Positions 10,859-24,000 of a stretch of 64,000 nucleotides of DNA are shown piece by piece. Numbering within the stretch: the first letter of the stretch is position 1; every line of letters begins with the position of its first letter. The notes below the pieces were generated by a model that was not told the DNA's origin, made no database searches, and saw only the letters and a list, made by a program, of their open reading frames with translations. Source of the stretch: Plumapathes pennacea (lineage: Eukaryota > Cnidaria > Anthozoa > Antipatharia > Myriopathidae); NCBI GenBank assembly GCA_964036295.1, contig OZ038470.1, positions 14,761,578 to 14,825,577 of the forward strand. Reading direction: 5' to 3'. Position numbers and translations under genes: made by a program.

Positions 10859-11290
10859 TTAAATATGCATGCCTGAGTCTGGAGCATGCAATCCAGAGTA
10901 AAAACAAATCGCACAGGAAGCCTATTTAATTGTACTGCCTATGAATTCAAAATTGGAAAATCAGTGTTCCTTTTTTCCCGTACTACGACGGCCGACCAAC
11001 TTCAAAATTTGAGTATTAAATTTTGAGAACGTGCTTGGAAGACTGTATGAATTAATTTGACGTGCCGACCGTGGGAAATACGTACTTCGTCACGCAATCG
11101 ATTCTTTTTTCAACGCAAAAGTATAACACACACCATTCTTTTTCTCCTTCCTTTGCGTGTAGCACTTGAGTTCGAAGAAAAGATTGAGTCAACATTTCGG
11201 TAAAACAAAGGCTACTCTTGTTGGGAGTACCAAAGTAAAAGTCCCATCAATGGCAGAGCGAGGGGGTATCTGCGATTATCGTATTTCTAG

Positions 11291-12959
11291 TAAGGAAATG
11301 TATGGGGAAATGTATGGGGAAAAGCAACGATGCGGATACATCGTAAGATTTTGAATGAATTACATCGCCAGAAATTTCAGACATCCGGTTGCGCCATCTC
11401 GGAAGAGGCATCAGGTTTCACGCTGACAGCCGCTCAAGAAATAACAAAGAAATGTATGGGATCTGATTTCGCTTAACTGAAGCGCGTTCGTAATAATGTC
11501 TGGGCAGCATTCGGAAGAGGAAAGCTTCCTAAACACAACAGTACAAAAAATATTTATCTCCGGTAAAATTCGATGTGTACTTTTTTGAATTTAAAATTTC
11601 GGCCGACGTAAGAAGGGATTGATAGCAGAATACGCTCAAAACCGGCTACTGTCACTTTTTAAGCTGCATTTAATACAAGAACCTTGGGTACAACGCAAAA
11701 TGTCTACCCCGTACCTGATTGTCGAAGGATTGAACATCTCCTGTGAAGCCTCAGTCAGTCCCCTGGAGCAAATTCGATGTGTACTTTTTGTGTTTGAATT
11801 TGCAGTTCACAGCCAGCCATGGCGAATACCTCCCGTGAAATACGCTGACTTCGGATGTTGATATTTTGGGCTGGGAAGCTCCAAATCGCATGAAAATTGC
11901 ACCAAACGAAAGCTAATTCAGCGGCACGTCTCCTAAACGTAGCAGTCTCTTTTTGAACCGGAGAAACCCATCCCTCCCCCACCCCACTGAGGCAAAGTAC
12001 GTAACAATGTTGAATGTATGAATGGCGCATGTTCATACCGCACGCCGCTGGGAAAGACCGGAAGCAATCGTGGACGCAAAATGTCCGAAATTTCTGGCGA
12101 TGAAAATAAAAGCTGGTGTAACTGTTATTTGTGGTCTCTTGAGTCCCTTGTGTTGATTTCAAGCTGCTACGGACACTATTAGTGACCGAAATCCTGCCGA
12201 GGTTTCTGCCCCCAATAAAAATGAGAAGGCTGGTACGGTTAAGAACGAATAAATACTACCAAAAGCCCTGCGATGCCGAAACACCCCCCCAAAAGAGAAA
12301 ACATCGGCGCGAATTTCTACCACTAATACTGGCCGCAGCGGCTCTAAATTAATACAAGGGACACAGGAGACAACTACTAACGGGTAGCGAGCGTTTAGTT
12401 TGAGTTTCATTATCAAATTCTATTATTTTCCGTGATCGGTAAAAGGCCCCGTACATTTTCTTATAATCTTGAGTTGCGCAACATTTCGTCACCGAGCTTG
12501 GGCCGCCTGTGATACGAGCAGTTGATCAATCGCTTTCTTCGGTTCACCTCCGCGAAGTCAACAATTTTCCACCACCGCCGACTCTGCCCTCACAGAAGCA
12601 AATTTAATAAATTTCCACTGGTTTGCCGTGGTGTGGACTCTTATTTACCACGATTTACGTCATCACATGGTCAAAATGTTGTGGACTCACGAGGCGCTTC
12701 GCCGAGTGAGTCGGCAACTAATTTTGACCATGTGATGACGTAAATCGTGGTAAATAAGGCCCGGTTCAGACGCCGCTCCTGACATGCGCCGAACCTAATG
12801 CTTGAATAGTACGGCAGAAGAGCGGCGTCTGAATCAATTAGGTTCGGCATGTTTGAATTAGGTACGGCAGCGGTATTAGGTTCGACTGACGCTGTCGCAT
12901 AATCCGACCTGGGAGCGACGTTGATTCAGACGCCTCTCTTCACATGTGCCGTACCTATA
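11291..12959. other. spacer of the palindrome
   Basis: No gene is supported. A short inverted match (CATCGCCAGAAATTTC at about 11366, reversed at about 12090) suggests the palindrome once ran further in and the right arm was split by insertions. AAATTCGATGTGTACTTTTT occurs twice in direct orientation (about 11566 and 11769). A foldback MITE sits at 12609-12758. Confidence 0.5.
12609..12758. mobile_element. foldback MITE, GGTTTGCCGTGGTGTGG family
   Basis: The element reads inward from AAATTTCCACTGGTTTGCCG to a centre near 12690 and back out through CATGTGATGACGTAAATCG. Other copies are at 14488-14772, about 14868-15020 and 43917-44232. No coding capacity. Confidence 0.8.
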
Positions 12960-13367
12960 CTAGAAATACGATAATCGCAGATACCCCCTCGCTCTGCCAT
13001 TGATGGGACTTTTACTTTGGTACTCCCAACAAGAGTAGCCTTTGTGTTACCGAAATGTTGACTCAATCTTCTCTTTGAAGTCAAGTGCTACACGCAAAGG
13101 AAGGAGAAAAAGAATGGTGTGTGTTATAAGAGTCGATTGCATGACGAAGTACGTATTTCCCACGGTCTGCACGTCAAATTAATTCATACAGTCTGCCAAG
13201 CACGTTCTCAAATTTAATATTCAAATTTTGAAGTTGGTCGGCCGTCGTAGTAAGAAAAAAAGGAACACTGATTTTCCAATTTTGAATTCATAGGCAGTAC
13301 AATTAAATAGGCTTCCTGTGCAGTTTTACTCTGGACTGCATGCACAAGACTCGGGCATACATGTTTA

Positions 13368-13560
13368 ATGAGCTCGAATTGTTTTGTGCGTGAACGCGCT
13401 CAAAACAACATGATTTCTCCCAGAATCAAAGCAAAACTTGAACGGTTTACTTCAAATTATACACGGGCTTCAGACCTAGTCATACTTCTAAGGGCTTGTG
13501 AACGATTCTCGCTGCAATCACCGCATGTCAAATTACGGTATTTGACAGTTTTAGTCTTGA
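13368..13560 (+). pseudogene. small conserved ORF in right arm, unknown family
   Basis: Mirror copy of the ORF at 10858-10664, sharing SPRIKAKLERFTSNYTRA and ACERFSLQSPH. Conservation of the peptide in both arms suggests past coding selection or a recent duplication. Confidence 0.35.
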
Positions 13561-13794
13561 AAGAAATAATAAGACATCTGACTGAATCATTCAAGACTCC
13601 AAGTTCCGATTGCTCTGAGCCAACACGGTAGCCGAAACTGGCGACAGAAGCGTATTAAAACAATACTTCGAGGGAAAATGATCAGCATACAGATTTTAAT
13701 ACATTCTTGAAGTGATCGAGTTACAAGATACGGGTAGAATATATTTGTCACGGTGATTGTTCGCTTTCCACTGACTAACCTTTGTTGCTTGTCC

Positions 13795-14060
13795 TTTCTG
13801 AATAAGGATCTGAGTTTAACACAAGACGGCGTCTGAAGCTCCCGATTTGCTTCCAAGCGCTTTTCCCTTTGCGGAGCCGTTTCTTCGGCACGCTTCCGTT
13901 CATAATGCTGTCGGTTATCAAATGTTTGTCGTCTTTTCTCTAGACGTATGCGCTGTTTGATTGTTTTACGATTTCGCCTTGCCCGTGCTAGTTCCCTTCC
14001 CTTTTGCAGACAAGCTTCGCGAGACCGTGCTGTGTCAAGTTTTCCAGTTTTCAAATTCAT
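13795..14060 (-). pseudogene. STPR-repeat protein remnant, mirror copy
   Basis: It encodes ARSREACLQKGRELARARR, then TAPQREKRLEANRELQTP and VKLRSLFRKDK, matching the left-arm ORF. It has lost about two 23-residue units relative to the left arm. The frame is open through the repeats, unlike the left copy. Confidence 0.55.
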
Positions 14061-14487
14061 TTTCGTGAACGCAGTTACGTACAGTTGTTGCTTCGTTCAA
14101 ACCTTTGTTTGACCTCGCTTTGACGCTAATCGATAATTATTATTACGTCATTGCCTTAGAGGTCGCCCTATGACAGACTGACAGACTGACTGACGAACAT
14201 TAGATTTCGAGATGGCGACTCGATTGGAGTCTCCACACAAAGCGAATTTGCTGCATTAGCGCCGTGATTATTACCCTCACTTCGCTTCGCTTCGCTCGGG
14301 GATCATGAATTATTTTAAATTATTTTGAATTAAAAACATGTATCCTTAAACATAAGCACTATTGTGTATTTGGTGCGGCAGGAAAAGTTCGCCGTTTGAA
14401 TCAACAGTCGCTCCTATGTCGAACCAGGGTCGAATCTATTACTATTAGGTTCGGCGCATGTCAGGAGCGGCGTCTGAACCGGGCCTA

Positions 14488-14772
14488 AGAGTCCACACCA
14501 CGGCAAACCAGTGGAAATTTGTTTTTTACCACAACATTTAGAAATATACAGGAAACTTTCGTTGTATTTCGCTGCAAAACGTGACATGCTGGCGTCAGCA
14601 TCATTGTCTGGACTCTTATTTACCACGGTAAATCGACCAATCAGAGAGCGAGAAACTAGTGTGTTGTGGTAAAAAACTTTTTTTTATTGACGAAGAAAAC
14701 TTTTTTACCACAACACACTAGTTTCTCGCTCTCTGATTGGTCGATTAACCGTGGTAAATAAGAGTCCAGACA
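14488..14772. mobile_element. nested foldback MITEs
   Basis: CCGTGGTAAATCGACCAATC followed by GAGAGCGAGAAACTAGTGTG (14617-14660) is mirrored at about 14713-14755, leaving a loop of about 40 bp. The left part is a copy of the GGTTTGCCGTGGTGTGG family. Confidence 0.75.
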
Positions 14773-14867
14773 ACGATGTGACGCCAGCTGACGCCAGCGT
14801 GTCACGTTTTGCAACGAAATACAGCGAAATTTTCTTGTATATTTCTAAATAGTGTGGTAAAAAACAA

Positions 14868-15020
14868 ATTTCCACTGGTTTGCCGTGGTGTGGACTCTTA
14901 TTTACCACGATTTACGTCATCACATGGTCAAAATGTTGTGGACTCACGAGGCGCTTCGCCGAGTGAGTTCACAACAAATTTTGACCTTGACCTCCACACC
15001 ACGGCAAACCAGTGGAAATT
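14868..15020. mobile_element. foldback MITE, GGTTTGCCGTGGTGTGG family
   Basis: Begins AAATTTCCACTGGTTTGCCG and ends with the inverse at about 15000-15020. The centre contains GAGGCGCTTCGCCGAGTGAG, as in the 12609 copy. Confidence 0.75.
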
Positions 15021-15052
15021 TATTAATTCTTCGTCAATATTCATTGTTGACA

Positions 15053-15188
15053 TAATACACAGGTTGAATCGCTTACTGGACATTGAGTATGAAACGAAGA
15101 ACGTTTCGGCCATAACCCATGGCCTTCTTCAGCTTACTGGTAGTCACGTGACCCTACTGGTCCAGTAAGCAATTCAACCTGTGTATTA
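15053..15188 (-). mobile_element. short TIR element with hammerhead-ribozyme-like core
   Basis: Near-perfect 28-bp inverted ends (outer TAATACACAGGTTGAAT) enclose about 80 bp. On the minus strand the centre reads CTGAAGA, then a 6-bp hairpin GGCCAT/ATGGCC, then GAAACG, with a short ACG/CGT stem after it. That is the order of a hammerhead core. It differs by one extra A before stem II. Penelope-like elements are known to carry hammerhead motifs. Confidence 0.45.
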
Positions 15189-15491
15189 TATAAACCAACT
15201 GGATGGATAACAACATGTTTAATCATTCATTGTTGATGTTCAAGCATCTCTAGCTTCAGTTCCCGTTCAGCACAGCCAGTTTGTCAGTTTCAAACAGCAT
15301 CACAAACGCACACATGGCGAGCAAGGAAGCGATTCCCTCCGTAATTCGATGTTACAACTGTACCAACGTCCAATTTTTCAATAATTTTGGTACATCACCT
15401 TAAGATATTAATACCAGTGGGGTCTGCGGATTATCCGATCAATCGGTAAAAGCGGACTACCTCGCAACCTTCAGACCCAATCTTTGAGAAA

Positions 15492-16061
15492 TTGCAAATC
15501 TTAAAAATAAGTGATATCAATTCCTCACAAAAGGGTATTTTTATGTTCTCTTATTGCAATAATCTGTTGCCAACAAGCTTTGACGATTTCTTTACCTGCG
15601 GTTGCCAAATCCACAACCACAATTCTCGATCAGCTCGAAATCTTCGCTCTCGCAATTGCCGCACGACCCTCAAACAGTTTTCTGTTTCCTATCAAGGTCC
15701 TCTTTTCTGGAATAGATAGTAACATAACAAATTTAAATAATTTGGCCGCATTCAAATCCCGCTTGAAAGAAATTCTCTTACCCTCCTACTCTAGTTAATG
15801 TTATTCCAATTTCCTCTCTTGAAACATTACAATACATTACATATTCTTAGTGACTTTTGTAATGACATATGAGTCTCTAGTTGTAAGTCGCTGTATTTTC
15901 CATTTGCTCTAAATTGTGTTATTATATATTGTAATTAAGAGGAAGCCCGAACCCTATAAGCCGGCCTAAGCTTCCAGCTCGGGCTTCCTCGTCACCCAAT
16001 CTTCTTTTTCCTTTCTCTATCCTGTACATATGACGAATCAAATAAACTACTACTACTACTA
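15492..16061 (+). mobile_element. 3' end of a non-LTR retrotransposon
   Basis: Two broken frames (15492-15719 and 15720-15798) read like the extreme C-terminus of a non-LTR reverse-transcriptase ORF: GPLFWN, then LAAFKSRLKEILLPSY before the stop at 15798. About 140 bp later a 12-bp stem (GAGGAAGCCCGA at 15939-15950, inverse 15979-15990) closes a 28-nt loop. The element ends in AAATAAA plus an (ACT)n tail (16047-16061). The rest is missing, as expected of 5'-truncated copies. Confidence 0.75.
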
Positions 16062-16293
16062 ACTATATTTTCTGTAAACTTCCTCTGAGAGTGTTTGTGC
16101 CGTGTAATTTCCATTCTTCACTCGATTTTTCATGCAGCTATCAGCCCGTTCGCGAAGACGTTGTCATAGTTGCAGTAATCATGTGATTATTGTATTTTTG
16201 GAGCGGAAGTTAAGTCGTCTTCCGGTGTCTTCATTCGCATTTGCATGTGCATTGCAAAATACTGCTGAGTAGTGGAACACTTGGCGCATTTTA

Positions 16294-16374
16294 GGTACGC
16301 GGACCCTTCAGTTTGGCGGGCCGAGACTATCTCCAGAGGTGGTCTCGGCCCGCCTAAAAACAGGTCCGCGTACC
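16294..16374. repeat. 81-bp hairpin with two nested stems
   Basis: GGTACGCGGACC (16294-16305) pairs with 16363-16374, and GGCGGGCCGAGAC (16315-16327) pairs with 16342-16354. GC-rich in an AT-rich setting; probably a tiny foldback element. Confidence 0.8.
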
Positions 16375-16499
16375 GAAAAAAATCGAGGAACGCGACCCCA
16401 CACTTTTCTGTTTACACGACAAAAAAGTGGAGTGCCGTGCCTAAAATAATCGGCCCGCGGGCCAAAATTTAGGAGTGCCGGTGCAAGAGTCTTTTTTAA

Positions 16500-17770
16500 A
16501 GGCTAGTTCACAGTAATAATCAAGTATTGTACTAAACGGATATTCCAAAGATATCTGAGTTGTAACTCAATAGACTGAGACACGCACTGTAACGCAACAT
16601 AGTGATCAGTGATTAAACAAAATAAAAGAACGAACTTTTTAAATAATAGCTTGCCCCGAAAGACTATCAAAACAGCAATTTGAATTTGCTGTCGGAGATG
16701 ACAAAGGCTTTGCCCTCGGAAATGGCTTGTGTATAAATGGGCATGCCAGGACAATTAATGACAAAGAAATCGCAGGCAGCCCACCCTGTAACAACTTATT
16801 AGAGAAAAGTTTCAGAGCAAACCGCAAACCTGAATTTCAAAGTTCTCGAAATGGAAGGGAAAGAAAGGGAAAGAAGAAAAAAGTAAGTGAGGATGGTAGT
16901 ACCCTCCTTCCCCATCTCCCCTGAGTTCCTTTTTTTTTTTTTTTGCGTGTTTTCTTTTGTCTTCATTGGCCCTCCCCTTCTGCTTGAGGAGGTGTTAAAC
17001 AGACGCCGTGGTCAACCTGCACGCTGCCTGTGGAATGAGATAAGAAAGTCCGAAATCGGTGTCACGTTTTGGCTCAACTGAACAATTCTCTTTTATGACG
17101 CCTTAGAAGAGTCCTGGTATTGTGCTAACCTTTTTAAATGTGCCTTTGTTTATATTTAAGTATCCTTGTGTGACTAGAGTTATTTGTAACTATTGAAACG
17201 ACCTTTCTGAACGCCGGGCATTTTAGCCCAGAGGGGAAAACTTTAGCTAGAACATTTTTTGCCTGGGCGGAAATGCCCGGGGAGGCAAAATATTGGGGGG
17301 AGGGGGGGGGGGGCAATTTTGCCCACTACACCGGGCCCAAAACGGTGTGCCGCTTGGTCAAGATGCCTTGAAATTCTACGCTTATGAAAACAAAAGTACA
17401 GTAGAACCAAAGCGCGCCCCAAGAACATTCAAAATGGTATTGGGACTTGTTAAGAAATATTCCGTGTTTTACACGGGACATATTTACCTCGGTGAAAGCT
17501 GCATACGTGTAGACAATTTATGAAACTTTGGTAAATATAGTTCAGAACACTAGAAAGATTACCGTAGTAAATGCCAATTTACATCTTATGCCGTGTACAC
17601 GAGAGACACGGTGAATTGGCATGGTGACTACGGTAAATTTTCTATTGTTGTAAACTACACTTTCCAAGGTTTTGTGAATTGTATAGACGCGTGGTACGTT
17701 TACTGCAATAAAGTAAATGCTTTCACCAAGTAAATGTGTCTTGTGTAAACACAGCAGCAGGGCATGGTAA
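16500..17770. other. no gene recognised
   Basis: Short ORFs only. A G-rich homopolymer tract lies at about 17295-17313. No exon with paired splice signals and a recognisable product was seen. Confidence 0.4.
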
Positions 17771-18120
17771 CCCCCCCGGGGGGGGGGGGGCACTCCCATA
17801 TATGAGCTATACGGCGGATGTGCCGCTCAACAGGGTATACTTTTCGCCTTTCCGACTCTGGAACAGAGTATAAAAATCATCGTTTCTCCCACAGGGTATA
17901 TTTTTCGTTCAGTCTGGCTCTGGAACAGGGTCGATGTTTCTTCATGCCAGAATCCTTGATGATTTATAGTCGAGTCTGTCGCTGCAAAACAGCTCATGCA
18001 CGCCGTTAACGATTTGTAGAGTCGCCGCTAGTCCGGAACAGGGTATCTATTTTCACCATTTTGTCTGGAACAGGGTAGCAACATATCCTATTTTTTTACT
18101 CTGGAACAGGGTCATACATA
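17771..18120. repeat. second G-run minisatellite block
   Basis: Starts with a C7 and G13 junction, then CACTCCCATATATGAGC as at 4275, then units ending CTCTGGAACAGGGT or CTGGAACAGGGTA. It is the same family as 4252-4583 but with a diverged unit. Confidence 0.8.
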
Positions 18121-18129
18121 ATTTAAGGA

Positions 18130-21090
<2,961 letters not shown>

Positions 21091-21096
21091 TTTAAA

Positions 21097-24000
21097 TCAG
21101 CTAGGATTCGATTCTTTGTCATTTTCCATATTTTCTACCAGTTTGTTAATTTGTGCGAGAATCTTCAGAGCTGGTCCGAGTTTTACGGACATTCTGTCCA
21201 GAAGATGCTCCTCTCGAATCAAGACAAGCGAGTGTCCATCAATGTTCTCCTCTCTAAACGCTTGGGATATCTCCACGGACCTAGTAATAGACAACACAAA
21301 GTGACAAACGTCATCGGTATTCCACGAGAGAACGTTATCACTCAGGTCCACATGCAGTCGAGGGACGCGCTTATGAAGAGGCGACTTGAAGTTAGGGTTG
21401 TCTGATAAACTGGGAGAAGACGCTTGAGATTTATGAGTGGTGCTTTCTTGATCACTTTCTTCAGCCCGAACCCTAACCTCGCTGTAAGTCTTCTCAGATA
21501 AAGACCCTTCAACTTTGTTCCTTGACTCCCCTCTCCCCGTTTCTTTGTCCTTCGAGCTCTCCTTCGAAGTAGGACTTCCACAGCGCGATGAGGTCTGACG
21601 AGGCGGAGACGAGTCGACTGACGCGCGCGCTTCTGAATCTGATAACACGTTGGATGCCTGGAAAGTTTGAGTGAGGTTTTGATGCATTGGCGCCATGAGT
21701 CCATAATGCATGTAACTCTGTTGTAGGGACTGCAGACCGGCGCGTTGATACATCTTTGAGGCGTGGGAAGCAAGCACATAAGGGTCTGCTAAGAGTCTTG
21801 GTGAAGTTTGTCCCGGTCTGATTAATGCAGCGGAACTCAAGCACGGTGAAAACTGTGAAGGGAAAAACGTGTGTCCCGGATTCAGCCCGCGAGCCTTCAA
21901 GGTTCGCGCTAAAACTTCCCTCTGCAACGCCTCAGCTTGACTGCATGTCAGCGAGTCTCCTGCGGCCTCGGGATGTGTGGCCGTCATTGTCAGGGATCCA
22001 TCTTAAATAAATCAGTTATAGGGATTATTACCTTGTTCGTCCACTAATCAATTCCTTGTTTATTTATACACTAAGTAAATCAGGAACTCAAAGTAAACCG
22101 CGTTGGGCCCGTTTGAAACGTGTCGAACTAAGATTAACTCTGTTTGGCGATGACACGGGAGTTATAGTTTCAAACTTCGAACTTAATTCAGCAGCAATTA
22201 ATTCAGGGTGTAACGGGCTTAAGACAGACAGACAGACACAATTGTCCTTATTCTTAAGTGACTACACCGTATTTACCTTTGAGAACTGTCCTGAAAGCAC
22301 TGTTGTTCTTCACATGCATGTTCGTAGCTTGGTCACATTCGTCGCCGTTCTGTGAACCTCTTGTTCCTAAATCGTTTTGGATAGATTGGTCAACGGAATC
22401 AATGTCCGCATATGCTCTTCCGTTCCTTTCGAAATGGAACTGTTCCTGCCCTGGTAAAAAAAATATATATCATTTTGTTCACATACTCCTCAGACCATGC
22501 ACTTAGTAGCTTACTGTTTTTTTTTCCGGCGGAGAAATGTCATGTTTTCATTACGTACTCTAAACAGCGATGCACGGAGCAGTTTTCGGATGACTGTCAT
22601 AAACCAAAACCAAAAGTGAGTACACCGCCAATCACAGAAGCTGTAGGAAACACTTTCAACCAATCGGAAGCCAAAGTAATCCACGTTTGGTTTTTCTTTG
22701 AAACATAAACCAACAGCAGTACGAACTAGACACTGCGACATCGCCACTAGATTTCTTGTGTGAGAATATCAGGTTTTGCTTTTGCTCTCGATTGGCCAAT
22801 AATGCTGCTAAAGTTGCTTGCATCAATCTAAAAGCGTAGCAAACGAAAAACCAAAGAAATCACACCATTACTTTTGACAGTACAATACAATACAATGCCT
22901 ATATTTAAACATGATACTGTTAAAGCTTACAGATCAGTCATCAGAAAACGGCTCCATCGTGCACTTTTACTTGCTATGAGACATCAGGGGTAAACGGTTG
23001 CAGCCTGGCAACAATCCGAGTAGTACTAGATGGTTTATTTTCAACTGACACGAAGACATGGCCATGAAGGATAAATCATCTCGTTTTAGAAATTGACGAT
23101 GACGATGTCAACCTTTCACTTGCTGAAATGGAGTGACCATTTTTTTTTTCTCTCTACGTTTCTCACCAGAAATATAGCACACAGTTGATAGTATTTGGTT
23201 TTTGACAGCTTGCTTTGAAGAAAGCTGATTGGGCTAAACACTCATATAGTTTCATTTTTAATGGTTGGAGAATCTGCGTTATGAACTTTGGAGTGAAAGG
23301 TAAGCCAGCCAATCACACGGGCTAAAAAAAAACTGAGCAACCAGAATAGTCATTTTGCTCCTCTTCTTAAAAAGGTTGAGAGCATCTGCATTTTGAATTT
23401 GACTGTGAAAGGGTTAAGTGTATGTGAGAGCGAGACAGATGATATTACTTGCTCGCTTGGGAGTTTAGCTATGTCCAGTTTTTAACGATCCGCACTAAAT
23501 ATAATCTGGACCACATGAGATGGGAAAAAATCGCAGTTGTTTTAGATCTTAGAAAAGAAAGTAAACAAACAGACAGACAGGACATCAGCAGCATATTAAA
23601 GAGAGTGCAGGAATGCGCTTTGAAAAGGCTTATGCAGAAGCAACTAAATGAACATATAGAGGAAGAGCGGCCAATACCATGCTCTTTCAAAACCCTACAC
23701 AATAGACTGATAAAACTACCCCATTATCGATGGTCTTTTTCCGGTGACCCACCTTTGCGATGTACGTTAAGGAGAAACGGAAATTTCTGTCCAATAGCCT
23801 TATGCTGAGTATTGACTTAGGAGCTTGAACTGATCAACGTGTATCGCTATTCCAATACTGCTTCGCTACCCAGCTGTACGGTTAAAATCTAACACTCCGA
23901 TAGGCTTAAAGTAGAAACAAAAACATCCTTGGTTGGCGCAGGCACACGCTATCACGAATTATAATTAATGCGCCAGCCCTGCATAAGATAATGATGTACA

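Larger units (their letters stand above)
9804..11290 (+). repeat. left arm of a large imperfect palindrome
   Basis: This segment recurs, inverted, at 12960-14303. Matching landmarks in mirror order are CCCCGA-CGAAG-GAGGG, CGCCATCTCGAAATCTAATG, the STPR-coding stretch, GCTTGTGAACGATTCTCGC, ATTTTGAATTCATAGGCAG (the complement of 10937-10955), and CGATTATCGTATTTCTAG at the inner edge. I estimate identity at 80-90 percent. The left arm is longer mainly because it keeps more STPR repeat units. Confidence 0.85.
12960..14303 (-). repeat. right arm of the large imperfect palindrome
   Basis: This is the inverted partner of 9804-11290. Its outer end (about 14190-14303) mirrors the left outer end, including the clustered CAGACTGA phrases next to CATTAGATTTCGAGATGGCG. 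Confidence 0.85.
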
